Assembly: GCA_002428985.1 (NCBI GenBank)
Contig: DIYL01000015.1
Coordinates: 391,628-455,627 of the forward strand
Length of the DNA: 64,000 bases
Source: Anaerolineales bacterium UBA6055
Lineage (GTDB): Bacteria > Chloroflexota > Anaerolineae > Aggregatilineales > Phototrophicaceae
Reading direction: 5' to 3'
Of the stretch, positions 36,526 to 44,768 are shown one piece after another. Under the pieces are notes generated by a model. It saw nothing but the letters and a program-made list of their open reading frames with translations. It had not been told where the DNA came from and ran no database searches. The translations under genes were made by a program, and so were the position numbers. The first letter of the stretch is position 1. Every line of letters starts with the position of its first letter.

Positions 36526-36555
36526 ATTATACTGAACACTCATAGGATTCGACAA
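36526..36555 (-). promoter_or_regulatory. Promoter for the LysM lipoprotein gene
   Basis: On the minus strand TTGTCG (36555-36550) and TATAAT (36531-36526) are 18 bases apart, about 45 bases before the start codon. It lies in the gap after the REC-kinase gene. Confidence 0.5.
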
Positions 36556-36569
36556 ACGTAATTTGCAAG

Positions 36570-37673
36570 TTATTCAGTTTTTAGTAACGGAACTTTAACT
36601 TCTACAGCCAAACCGGGGTTCGGTATACTATCAAAATTCAATTCGCAGTTATAAATACTCGTCAGCAATTTGACGATTGCCAGACCCAATCCCATGCCTT
36701 GTTGCTCGAAAAACCATCTTTCGAATTGCATATAAGCCCCAATGGAATTGATGTCTTCGCGTGCTATACCACGCCCTTCATCTTTTACACACAAAATATA
36801 ATAGTCATCCTCAACTCGCGTTGAAACATGAACCTTCTCACCATCTTGTGTGAATTTAAATGCGTTATCAACCAGTTCTTCTACAATTTTATTCAAATGT
36901 AGATCAAACATTTGTAGAGCACTTGCATCAACTAAATTCGTTTCAAGGTCGTTATGACGTCCATAATGATCAGCACGACTATAGACCTGCATTTCAATAA
37001 TTGAAAGCGGCATCTCTAATTTCGCATCATCCACATTAATGATTGTTTGATTCCCGTTACGGGCAACTTCAAGTCTCGCATAAAATAGATAATTTTCCAC
37101 CAACCGATACAAACGATGTGCCGCAACATTGATATGTTGTGACCAGTCTGTAATTAAATCCGGCTTGAGCGATTGCGATTCAACTGTCAACATTTCAGAA
37201 AATCCGATAATCGTGTTAAGTGGCGTTCGCAATTCATGCGGTAGTGCCGTCATGATATTTTCTGCCATAGTATCAATGCGTTTAGATGCCGCGCGTTCCA
37301 ACTCTGCAATTTTCTCTAAACGAACACGAATGCTATCCAGTAACTCATTAACACGAAATGGCTTTGTTAAATAATCATCAGCCCCTAAGACCATCCCATG
37401 CCGCATATCAACACGATCCGTTTTCGCAGTTAGAAATATAAATGGAATCGTAGCCGTATCTGGTGTGGAGCGTAAATCTTGTAGTACACCATATCCGTCC
37501 AACTCTGGCATCATAATATCGCATACAATTAAGTCTGGGTAAATCTGTCGTGCAAGATTCACACCAACAACGCCATTTTCTGCACCTTTTGTTTCATAAC
37601 CCTCTAGGGTCAGCATTTCAACAACATCATCACGTAAATCTTTTGCGTCTTCAATCACAAGTATTTTGGTCAT
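36570..37673 (-). CDS. Hybrid response regulator-histidine kinase
   Basis: 367 residues, soluble. Receiver domain 1-120 with acidic pair E8-D9, phospho-acceptor D52 (IVCDIMMPELDG) and K near 103 (YLTKPF). HisKA follows with LPHELRTPLNTIIGFSEML, then HATPase_c (ELVDNAFKFTQDGE, DEGRGIARED, GMGLGLAIVKLL). The REC-first order means the kinase is probably controlled by phosphorylation from another kinase. The uppP gene is upstream on the same strand, 84 bases away; no functional link is evident. Confidence 0.92.
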   Translation of the reverse strand: MTKILVIEDAKDLRDDVVEMLTLEGYETKGAENGVVGVNLARQIYPDLIVCDIMMPELDGYGVLQDLRSTPDTATIPFIFLTAKTDRVDMRHGMVLGADDYLTKPFRVNELLDSIRVRLEKIAELERAASKRIDTMAENIMTALPHELRTPLNTIIGFSEMLTVESQSLKPDLITDWSQHINVAAHRLYRLVENYLFYARLEVARNGNQTIINVDDAKLEMPLSIIEMQVYSRADHYGRHNDLETNLVDASALQMFDLHLNKIVEELVDNAFKFTQDGEKVHVSTRVEDDYYILCVKDEGRGIAREDINSIGAYMQFERWFFEQQGMGLGLAIVKLLTSIYNCELNFDSIPNPGLAVEVKVPLLKTE

Positions 37674-37757
37674 CGAGTCACCCTCGATCTATCTCACTAA
37701 TTTCCTACAATCATACCAATAAAAGTCATAATCTAACACAAAGATTGACATTTATAA

Positions 37758-38573
37758 CTAGATTATCCCACTACTCACTAATATTAGTATCACAACACCA
37801 GCAATAATACGATAATATCCGAAGATTATGAAGCTGTTGCGTGAAATATACTTCAGTAACCAATCAATTGCAAACCATGCAAACACGCCAGATAACACCG
37901 CCCCAAGCAGTAATAGGAACAAGTCATCACTCTGTAATTCATCTAAAGACCGGACTAATGTATATATACTGGCACCGCCCAAAGTCGGTATCGCGAGGAA
38001 AAATGAAAACTCGGTCGCAATCCGTCGATTCATTCCAGATAGCATCCCACCGACAATCGACGCACCCGACCGTGACATACCCGGAATTAATGCCAAGACT
38101 TGCACCAACCCCACCATCAGTGCTTGACGAAACGTCACGTCTGTTATTTCACCATCGGTGCTATCAGTCGCATTCCGAAAACGCGGTAAACGTTCCACAA
38201 TCAAAAAGACAATACCACCAATAATTAACGAAATCGCTACGACTGTCGGCGAAAACAAAACCGCCTCAATTTGATCATCAAACAATAATCCCATCCCTGC
38301 CGCCGGAACAAACGCGACAAAGATCAAAAACCAGAATTTACGAATCAGCGGATTTTCCCTGACCTCACGCGCATGGGTTACAAATGTCGACCGATAATAG
38401 AAAATCACAGCAACAACCGCACCAATCTGGATGAAAATTTCGAATACTGCCCCCATCTCATTAAAATTTAAGACTGATGTACCGACGATGAGATGCCCCG
38501 TAGACGAGATCGGTAAAAACTCGGTGATGCCTTCGATTAATGATAAGATGATGACCTTTATAATGTTTTCCAT
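37758..38573 (-). CDS. uppP: Undecaprenyl-diphosphatase UppP (BacA)
   Basis: Integral membrane phosphatase that recycles undecaprenyl pyrophosphate for peptidoglycan synthesis and gives bacitracin resistance. 271 residues, about eight helices. Both signature loops are present: EGITEFLPISSTGHLI at about 14-30 and LALIPGMSRSGASIV at about 160-175, with catalytic Glu/Ser/Arg residues intact. It follows crcB on the minus strand after 76 bases. Confidence 0.96.
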   Translation of the reverse strand: MENIIKVIILSLIEGITEFLPISSTGHLIVGTSVLNFNEMGAVFEIFIQIGAVVAVIFYYRSTFVTHAREVRENPLIRKFWFLIFVAFVPAAGMGLLFDDQIEAVLFSPTVVAISLIIGGIVFLIVERLPRFRNATDSTDGEITDVTFRQALMVGLVQVLALIPGMSRSGASIVGGMLSGMNRRIATEFSFFLAIPTLGGASIYTLVRSLDELQSDDLFLLLLGAVLSGVFAWFAIDWLLKYISRNSFIIFGYYRIIAGVVILILVSSGII

Positions 38574-38649
38574 AACACCTCATGAAGATAAACCAAATAA
38601 ATGCGAGGCGTATTGTACATCACACAGGGGATACTGCAATCGGATAATC

Positions 38650-39069
38650 TCACCCGCCAAATAATCGACCCGCGACCATCAAGCCCAACACCACACCCAA
38701 CAAGCAGAGTCCATTTGTCACCAGTACATTGAGGATAAACGGCATCCAATTGCCATCTTGTGCCAGCACGAGGCTCTCATTAGCAAACGTCGAGAATGTG
38801 GTGAACGCCCCGAAGAATCCCGTCCCGACCAGCAATTTCACATTCGGCGACACCCCAACGCGCGACCCAAACCACACACCGAATATCGCCAATCCAAACG
38901 ACCCCAGTACGTTCACAACCAACGTCCCATAAGGAAACATGACCCAAGTAGGTAGTTGCCCTGCCCGTTTAATCACAAATTCGTTTATCCACAAGGTCAT
39001 CAAATACCGCGCATTTGCACCCAAGAAGCCACCCATGCCAACCCATAACAAATTTTGCATATGTAACAC
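38650..39069 (-). CDS. crcB: Fluoride exporter CrcB/FluC
   Basis: 139 residues with four transmembrane helices. Family motifs: GGFLGANARYLM (N terminus), GTLVVNVLGSFGLAIF and GFFGAFTTFSTFANE (phenylalanine-lined pore). Works as an antiparallel dimer; a single-gene homodimer form is likely. I looked for the crcB-type fluoride riboswitch in the 95 bases upstream and did not see its consensus. The TIR-SUMF1 gene ends upstream on the same strand. Confidence 0.93.
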   Translation of the reverse strand: MLHMQNLLWVGMGGFLGANARYLMTLWINEFVIKRAGQLPTWVMFPYGTLVVNVLGSFGLAIFGVWFGSRVGVSPNVKLLVGTGFFGAFTTFSTFANESLVLAQDGNWMPFILNVLVTNGLCLLGVVLGLMVAGRLFGG

Positions 39070-39120
39070 CCATCTATTTTTACCCCATGGCGCGCCCGTC
39101 TGACGGAGGGAACAGAGGCT

Positions 39121-39157
39121 AAAATATGTCTACGCCATATTTTTTGCCTACGGCAAA
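39121..39157. other. Two adjacent hairpins after the SUMF1 stop
   Basis: TTTGCC-TAC-GGCAAA (39143-39157) starts seven bases beyond the SUMF1 stop codon on the minus strand. Next to it AAAATATG-TCTACGC-CATATTTT (39121-39143) is an 8-bp AT stem. Together they may terminate transcription on either strand. The first hairpin also matches the position of the stem that follows variable repeats in diversity-generating retroelements. Confidence 0.5.
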
Positions 39158-39163
39158 CCGCCC

Positions 39164-40297
39164 TCAGTGTTCAGTAAGCGAGAAGGGGGACGAACAGATA
39201 CGAAAACCACTAAAGTTGATACGACTGTGAGAAAAGTTGTAGTCGCGAGAGGACGAACGCGCATTATTGATATTGCCTGACCACGACCCACCACGCAACA
39301 CACGCAGACCATCAACCGACATATCTTCACGTCTATCATTTACCTGATAGGGATATGGTTTATATACACTGGCTATCCATTCCCAGACATTACCTGCCAT
39401 ATCCTGTGCCCCAACCCAAGATGCCCCCTTAGCACGACCACCAATTTCTGCTGTTGTCTTACCTGAATTGCCACGATATACAACCAAATCAGGCTGAAAA
39501 TCGTTCCCAAACGGGTAAATTAGATTATCAAGTCCACGCGCACTATATTCCCACTGTACCTCTGTCGGCAACTTCCAATTTTCACCGAGCCATTTCGCAA
39601 AGGCGTTACATTGATGCCATGTTACACCCACAACCGGATGGTTAATCTTTGTTTTATCCTCGTACGAATCTGGATGCCAATCTGAAAACTCAGGTACGGT
39701 CACAGCACCGTTACTTGCATTAACCGCCTGTCGCCATTGTCCATTCGTAATCGGATGCCTACCGATCCAAAACGGTTTATCAATCACCTGTTCATGTACA
39801 GGTCTTTCTCTCTTTGATATATCATTATCTCCCATCATAAAACGTCCACGTGGCACAAGGCACATGTCTAATTGCAGACCGTTGACTTCAAATGTGTGAA
39901 TATAAGGTGTCCAGTCGCTGTTCTTTTTACCTTCAAAATTCCGCGCTCGTTCGATTGCATCTTGTAGGGGGTCATGCTTAGTTGTACTGGATGAGGATGA
40001 GGCATGCCTCATCCCTACATCTGGGCTATTATTAGTTGCATCATCAACACCCAGTTTTTGTTCCAACGCCTCATCCCGCCCATATTGCTTCACAAATTCC
40101 TCATAGGCATGGCGCGCGACTTCCGCCAACATGCTATTGCCTGCCATCAATTCGATATTTTTTCGGGCTTCACCCTTTGCTTGCTCATCAAGTATTTGTG
40201 CTAAGCGTTTTTGGGCAGTTGGTGCAAAAATTTTATCCTTACTATCAATCACCTGTTGCAAGAAACTCATTGCTAGCGAATAATTTCCTGCTTGCAA
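39164..40297 (-). CDS. SUMF1/formylglycine-enzyme-like (C-type-lectin fold) protein, downstream part of a split TIR-SUMF1 gene
   Basis: 377 residues from ATG 40297, though the frame is open back to the TAA at 40315-40313. Residues 1-85 are helical, TPR-like (GNYSLAMSFLQQVIDS). A poly-serine linker precedes the SUMF1 domain (about 120-375): VPRGRFMMGDN, WKLPTEVQWEYSARG, QDMAGNVWEWIASV, LRVLRGGSWSGN, SGFRICSSP. The two catalytic cysteines of true formylglycine enzymes are missing, so binding rather than catalysis is likely. The last ~25 codons are rich in NNY codons with N, S, D, Y, F, H, as in diversified lectin-fold proteins. Confidence 0.8.
   Translation of the reverse strand: MQAGNYSLAMSFLQQVIDSKDKIFAPTAQKRLAQILDEQAKGEARKNIELMAGNSMLAEVARHAYEEFVKQYGRDEALEQKLGVDDATNNSPDVGMRHASSSSSTTKHDPLQDAIERARNFEGKKNSDWTPYIHTFEVNGLQLDMCLVPRGRFMMGDNDISKRERPVHEQVIDKPFWIGRHPITNGQWRQAVNASNGAVTVPEFSDWHPDSYEDKTKINHPVVGVTWHQCNAFAKWLGENWKLPTEVQWEYSARGLDNLIYPFGNDFQPDLVVYRGNSGKTTAEIGGRAKGASWVGAQDMAGNVWEWIASVYKPYPYQVNDRREDMSVDGLRVLRGGSWSGNINNARSSSRDYNFSHSRINFSGFRICSSPFSLTEH
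39995..40014. repeat. Perfect 20-bp palindrome inside the SUMF1 reading frame
   Basis: GGATGAGGCATGCCTCATCC reads identically on both strands. On the minus strand it is preceded by ATGTAG, resembling small palindromic repeats that start GTAGGG and are scattered in many genomes. It encodes part of the linker between the helical part and the SUMF1 domain (GMRHASS), an in-frame position tolerant of insertion. Confidence 0.55.
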
Positions 40298-40312
40298 GGC
40301 TTCTTCCGCAAG

Positions 40313-40789
40313 TTAGATTGTCTCCACCGGATTGATGCTCGGTTTCGGTTCATCAGGGCGACTGATATCTGATTTGTCATCAAAGTTACCCAAAGCAATT
40401 TGAACCCGTATCTCACCCAAACTATTGGCAACAATGCGCAAGGTTCGATCGAGGTTGTCCTCACCTATTTTATGAAACTGTATCCGTTGTTTGCTAATTT
40501 CTCGCGGCGGTTTACACTCGCGCAACATCAGAGGTAATATCGGCTTATTCAGCGACAATGCGTAGCGGAATTCCGCTAAACAATAAATCGAGTCCACTGC
40601 TTGTGGCGACATCACAAAAATAAAGCATTCACAATCTTCAATTGCGCTCTGAATTGAATGCCACCAATCACTTGCAGGCACAATCTGTTTGTCCATCCAT
40701 GCATCATGCCCATCTTCGTTTCGTAATTTTTGCCAGAGTTCGGTCACCCACGGCTTATCAAACCGCGAGTAGCTAATAAACAACTTCAT
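40313..40789 (-). CDS. TIR-domain protein, upstream part of a split TIR-SUMF1 gene
   Basis: 158 residues. TIR fold begins MKLFISYSRFDKPWVTEL; the conserved SPQAVDSIYCLAEFRYAL block holds the putative NAD-cleaving glutamate E73. A linker (PDEPKPSINPVETI) leads to TAA 40315-40313. The codons after this TAA continue in the same frame as LAEEALQAGNYSLAM, straight into the SUMF1 protein. Fused TIR-SUMF1 proteins exist, so the TAA (a possible CAA-to-TAA change) probably splits one ~540-codon gene. Bacterial TIR proteins often act in anti-phage defence or signalling. Confidence 0.82.
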   Translation of the reverse strand: MKLFISYSRFDKPWVTELWQKLRNEDGHDAWMDKQIVPASDWWHSIQSAIEDCECFIFVMSPQAVDSIYCLAEFRYALSLNKPILPLMLRECKPPREISKQRIQFHKIGEDNLDRTLRIVANSLGEIRVQIALGNFDDKSDISRPDEPKPSINPVETI

Positions 40790-41140
40790 TTATAATTATC
40801 CTAATAACAGAAGTGTATACCCAGTCTATTATGACCCACCTACCCACCAAACACAATAAACACCTAAATCGCGACCCTATGCTCACGTTATCAAGTCAAT
40901 TTTGTGCTAGACTGACACAGCATGCTACGACACAATCATGTACAGGAGCATTGCACAAAAAAGTTTTTTCCTGTGCAAGTGCCAAACAAGGGTATGAATC
41001 ACTGCAATAGCTTGGTATTTCTAGTCTAAGTGATTGGCACAAATATAAATTTCAATGGCACAAATTGCGCAAATAACTCGCACCATGCACGATATTCTAA
41101 AAGCATGTAGACTTGGCACAGACTCACCAAAGGACGATTC
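40790..41140. other. 351-base intergenic region with short repeats
   Basis: No gene seen. TTGCACA and TGTGCAA flank AAAAAAGTTTTTT (about 40954-40977), an AT hairpin. TGGCACAAAT occurs at 41035-41044 and again at 41056-41065, 21 bases apart (two helix turns), with a third TTGGCACA near 41113-41120. These may be binding sites for a regulator of the MFS exporter gene downstream. Divergent from the TIR gene. Confidence 0.4.
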
Positions 41141-42421
41141 ATGGACTATATTCGGCTCTTACGAAGCAACCCCGATTTTGCCAAGTTATGGGCAGCGCAA
41201 GTTGTCAGCTTATTAGGGGATTGGTTCAATACCATAGTTATCTCAGCCCTCATCGTGGTTTACACAGAGGGCACAAATTATCAAGGCATCGCCGTCAGTG
41301 GTTATCTCATTGCCCGTCTGATTCCGCCACTACTGATGCGTCCCTATGCAGGTGTCCTTGCTGACCGCTTTGATCGCAAACGCCTGCTTATCATCAGTGA
41401 TGTGCTTCGCGCGATTGCTGTACTTGGCTTACTCATCGCAACACAAGGTCCCGAATATCTTCCTCTCATTTACGTGTTTACCGTCCTACAATTTCTCATC
41501 GCATCCATTTTTGAACCCGCCCGTAATGCATTGATGCCAAGTGTTCTCTATCGAGATCAACTGGTCTTAGGGAATACCCTCAGCAGTATCACATGGTCAG
41601 CCATGCTCGCCATTGGCGCGATCATTGGTGGCATTGTCGCCGAATTATTCGGGATACAAGTCGCCCTCATTATCGACTCTGGTACATTCTTACTCTCCGC
41701 TGTTATTGTGATGACATTGACTGTCCCCGAAACCCCAAGCTCCGAAATCGGTGAAAAAGCCCGTGTTGTCCTCGACAAATCCAAGCGCACCTTTTTAGAT
41801 GGTGTCCGCTATCTATTTAAGCATCCTGCGACAGCCGCTGCCATCTTCGTCAAGTCGGGTCTGAGCATCGGTAGTGTCGATGCGGTGCTTATCATTTATG
41901 GCACGCAACTCTTCGTCATCGGCGACCAAGGCACAACCTCACTAGCGATTTTATGGACGGCGTTTGGGGTCGGTTCGATTATTGGCCCAATTATCACCAA
42001 CCGCTTTAGTGATGGTAGTGTCCGTGTCTTGCGCCGTCTTGTCATCGTTGGATTTATGATGGTTATCACAGGCTGGATTCTATGGGGATTATCGCCATCT
42101 CTTGAGCTAGCAGTTCTAGCAGTGATGGTTCGTGCAATGGGCGGATCAGTCAATTGGACATACAGCTCAGTCATCATCCAGAAAATTGTCCCCGACGAAT
42201 ATCTCGGGCGCATGTTCTCACTCGATTTCGCTGGTTTCGAACTAGTACAAGGCATCAGTGCAATCACTGTAGGCATCTTAATTGATGCAGTAGGTACAGG
42301 TAACGTATCCGTGATTGTGCTCGGCACAGGAATTCTGTCATTCATTCCGTTTACAATTTGGATTTGGGCAGTGCAACAACTTGACAAACGCGAAGACGCC
42401 CTTACAAAAACACCCGCATAA
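41141..42421 (+). CDS. MFS transporter (MFS_3/EntS-like exporter)
   Basis: 426 residues, about 12 transmembrane helices. The loop 2-3 motif is GVLADRFDRKRLLIISD, the standard major-facilitator signature, and the N terminus (NPDFAKLWAAQVVSLLGDWF) is typical of the MFS_3 group that includes the enterobactin exporter. Substrate not predictable. Its stop codon is part of the ribosome site of the next gene (TAAGGAG), so the two are translated together. Confidence 0.9.
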   Translation: MDYIRLLRSNPDFAKLWAAQVVSLLGDWFNTIVISALIVVYTEGTNYQGIAVSGYLIARLIPPLLMRPYAGVLADRFDRKRLLIISDVLRAIAVLGLLIATQGPEYLPLIYVFTVLQFLIASIFEPARNALMPSVLYRDQLVLGNTLSSITWSAMLAIGAIIGGIVAELFGIQVALIIDSGTFLLSAVIVMTLTVPETPSSEIGEKARVVLDKSKRTFLDGVRYLFKHPATAAAIFVKSGLSIGSVDAVLIIYGTQLFVIGDQGTTSLAILWTAFGVGSIIGPIITNRFSDGSVRVLRRLVIVGFMMVITGWILWGLSPSLELAVLAVMVRAMGGSVNWTYSSVIIQKIVPDEYLGRMFSLDFAGFELVQGISAITVGILIDAVGTGNVSVIVLGTGILSFIPFTIWIWAVQQLDKREDALTKTPA

Positions 42422-42431
42422 GGAGATTCTC

Positions 42432-43133
42432 ATGACAACATTTCAATATCATCCAGATATTATCGAAAACTACCCAAACATCGTTGGTGGCGTGATTCTA
42501 GCGCGAGATATCCGTAATTCGCCCACCCCCGATGAGCTAAAAGCAGAGTATATTGCTGAGCAAGAAGCTGTTAAAACACGCATCGGCGACACACCTTTAA
42601 GTGAAATCCCATCACTCAGTGCATGGCGAAGCGCGATCAGTGCATTTGGCGTCTCACCAACCAAGTATCGTAGCGCTGCCGAAGCCCTCGCCCGTCGCCT
42701 AACGAAAAAAGGTGATATTCCCAGCATCAATACCTTTGTAGACCTGGGTAACCTCGTCAGTATCCGTTACAACCTACCCGTCGCCATCTTCGACACCCGT
42801 GAAATTGAAGGCGCAGTAACCGTTCATTACGCAGACGGGAGCGAAGCATTCACAGAATTAGGTAGTAATGAGATTATCTATCCAGAAGTGGGCGAAGTCG
42901 TATTTTCCGACGCAAAAAAGATGTGCATCGCACGTCGGTGGTGTTGGCGACAAAGCACAACGAGTGCCGCCAATCCCGATACAACCAATGCGATCATCAC
43001 AGTCGAAGCTCATCACGATAACGCATACAATGACATTCAAAATGCGGTCAATGATTTACTAAAGTTGTTTGAAACATATTCTGGCGGGACATTCGAATCT
43101 GCGATATTAACTGCCGACAACCGTGCTACTTAG
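42432..43133 (+). CDS. B3/B4 tRNA-binding-domain protein
   Basis: 233 residues from ATG 42432, AGGAG six bases upstream. Contains the B3/B4 domain of phenylalanyl-tRNA synthetase beta subunit as a free-standing protein: SAWRSAISAFGVSPTKYRSA, INTFVDLGNLVSIRYNLPV, RRWCWRQSTTSA. Such proteins are thought to edit mischarged tRNA, but the role of single-domain forms is not settled. Co-transcribed with the MFS gene; overlaps the convergent methyltransferase by eight bases. Confidence 0.88.
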   Translation: MTTFQYHPDIIENYPNIVGGVILARDIRNSPTPDELKAEYIAEQEAVKTRIGDTPLSEIPSLSAWRSAISAFGVSPTKYRSAAEALARRLTKKGDIPSINTFVDLGNLVSIRYNLPVAIFDTREIEGAVTVHYADGSEAFTELGSNEIIYPEVGEVVFSDAKKMCIARRWCWRQSTTSAANPDTTNAIITVEAHHDNAYNDIQNAVNDLLKLFETYSGGTFESAILTADNRAT

Positions 43134-43929
43134 CTTTACGCAATCGCGCAGTGATGACGGGTGGGATTTGCCATAGATTACGCCAATCAAGTCGCTCAGA
43201 TTTATTCGCATTATCCGGGGGATAAGCGGGCTCTAGCAACCCATCCATTACGAGCCCATTCGCAAAAGCGACACCAAGTAACTCATGCATCGGGCGATGA
43301 TAGTAATAATGTGGATTGGGTTCGTTTGGTGAACCAGATCCTTTGACGGGTGGCATATCCAGATATGTGCGTAATTTCACAGCATAATGATCGGATACAA
43401 CCCCATCGACATCAATTTTGTCGTGGACAAATATCGGGTTATTGGAGTTGAATGCAGGGTGCGCAGTTGAATAAACAAACCGACCATCATTTTTCAATAG
43501 TTGATTAACAGCTCGAAAAATTGGCTCAATAACAGGCACATCCATCAGTGTCATCGTACAGGTAATCGCATCAAATGTTCCAGCACCCAATGCCACCATC
43601 GCTGCTTCATCTGTGGCATCAACTACAAGATAATCAATCGGTTCGCGCGATGTTTGTCCTCTCGCCTGTGCTAATTTAACCAGTTCTTCACTAAAGTCAA
43701 ATGCGGTGACTATGCCTTCCAATTCAGCTAGTCGTCGTGCCAACACCCCACTCCCACATCCGATGTCTAATACGCGTTCACCTGCCTGTAAATCCAATAG
43801 TTCCTCAACTGAAGGACCAATCAGTGTTTGATGAAAGCTGTTTCCATCATCACCGTGCATATCATCCCAGAATGCTGCTTTATTGTTCCAGAGCTCACGC
43901 CCTTCATCATTAAGCTGTTTGGCATCCAT
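43126..43929 (-). CDS. Class I SAM-dependent methyltransferase
   Basis: 267 residues. Motif I RVLDIGCGSGVLARRLAE near residue 50, acidic strand VTAFDFSEELV, motif IV FDAITCTMTLMDV. The C-terminal part (MPPVKGSGSPNEPNPHYYYH ) is typical of a Methyltransf_11/25-like group with unknown substrate. Convergent with the B3/B4 gene and divergent from TauE. Confidence 0.87.
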   Translation of the reverse strand: MDAKQLNDEGRELWNNKAAFWDDMHGDDGNSFHQTLIGPSVEELLDLQAGERVLDIGCGSGVLARRLAELEGIVTAFDFSEELVKLAQARGQTSREPIDYLVVDATDEAAMVALGAGTFDAITCTMTLMDVPVIEPIFRAVNQLLKNDGRFVYSTAHPAFNSNNPIFVHDKIDVDGVVSDHYAVKLRTYLDMPPVKGSGSPNEPNPHYYYHRPMHELLGVAFANGLVMDGLLEPAYPPDNANKSERLDWRNLWQIPPVITARLRKAK

Positions 43930-44033
43930 ATTTCACCCCCAAATATATTATATTCGTCCTATACGTATGCTATACTCACATACTCTATAATACATACATT
44001 TATTCTCAAACCATTGGATTTGAAAGTAGCCTC

Positions 44034-44768
44034 ATGGAAGAGATTTTTATTTTTGCAATCGTCGGTATCTTAGTTGGGCTATCTAAAGGTGGTCTTGGTG
44101 GACCAGTCCCCGTAGCCCTCACTGTCCCCTTACTCACATTGATTATCGCACCTCAAGAAGCTGTCGGACTTGTCCTTCCGTTATTAATGTTTGCAGATGT
44201 ATTTGCACTCTATTTTTACTGGGGGGAATGGAGCAAAAAATATATCATCCTTATGTTGATTCCGGGGTTAATCGGCGTAGCATTTGGCATGTTTATACTT
44301 AAAGATATTGATGCCGTCACACTGAAGCGAACAATTGGCGGATTTACGCTTATCGCATTATCTTTCAAAATCGCCAGCGACCGTCTCAAATCAATTCAGT
44401 ATCAACCTGAAAAGTGGCATGGATGGCTAGCGGGTTGGGCCTCAGGCTTTGGGTCAGCATTAGCTAATGTTGGTGCACCACCGTTTACAGCCTATCTCTT
44501 ACTACAACCCAAGATGACACCGAGAAGTTTTGTCGGCACAACGACACTCTTCTTCGCGATCATTAACCTAACCAAACTACCTGGATTTATCGCTATCGGC
44601 ATTCTAGATTTCAACGATCTTCTAAATATAATATGGGTATTCGTCTTAATCCCATTTGCCATTTATGGTGCGCGATGGGTTATTACACGCATTGACCCAA
44701 AAACATTTGAATGGTTGATGATGGTTCCATTACTAATATTGAGCATCTCACTATTATTTTTTAGTTGA
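44034..44768 (+). CDS. TauE/SafE family sulfite/anion exporter
   Basis: 244 residues, about eight helices in two halves. The first half has the family motif GLSKGGLGGPVPVALTVPLL; the second half repeats it as GFGSALANVGAPPFTAYLL. Members move sulfite, sulfonates or other organic anions. TATAAT at 43986-43991 may be a -10 site. Overlaps the convergent aminotransferase by eight bases. Confidence 0.88.
   Translation: MEEIFIFAIVGILVGLSKGGLGGPVPVALTVPLLTLIIAPQEAVGLVLPLLMFADVFALYFYWGEWSKKYIILMLIPGLIGVAFGMFILKDIDAVTLKRTIGGFTLIALSFKIASDRLKSIQYQPEKWHGWLAGWASGFGSALANVGAPPFTAYLLLQPKMTPRSFVGTTTLFFAIINLTKLPGFIAIGILDFNDLLNIIWVFVLIPFAIYGARWVITRIDPKTFEWLMMVPLLILSISLLFFS

Noticed and set aside
39070..39163. 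Fluoride riboswitch before crcB
   Set aside because: The conserved crcB-motif sequence blocks are not visible; the region holds simple hairpins after the SUMF1 stop.
41056..41071. Sigma-54-like -24/-12 promoter (TGGCAC ... GC) before the MFS gene
   Set aside because: The GG-to-GC spacing only fits with a poor -12 element, the TGGCACAAAT block is repeated 21 bases earlier, and no sigma-54 gene or activator is visible; binding sites for another protein are more likely.
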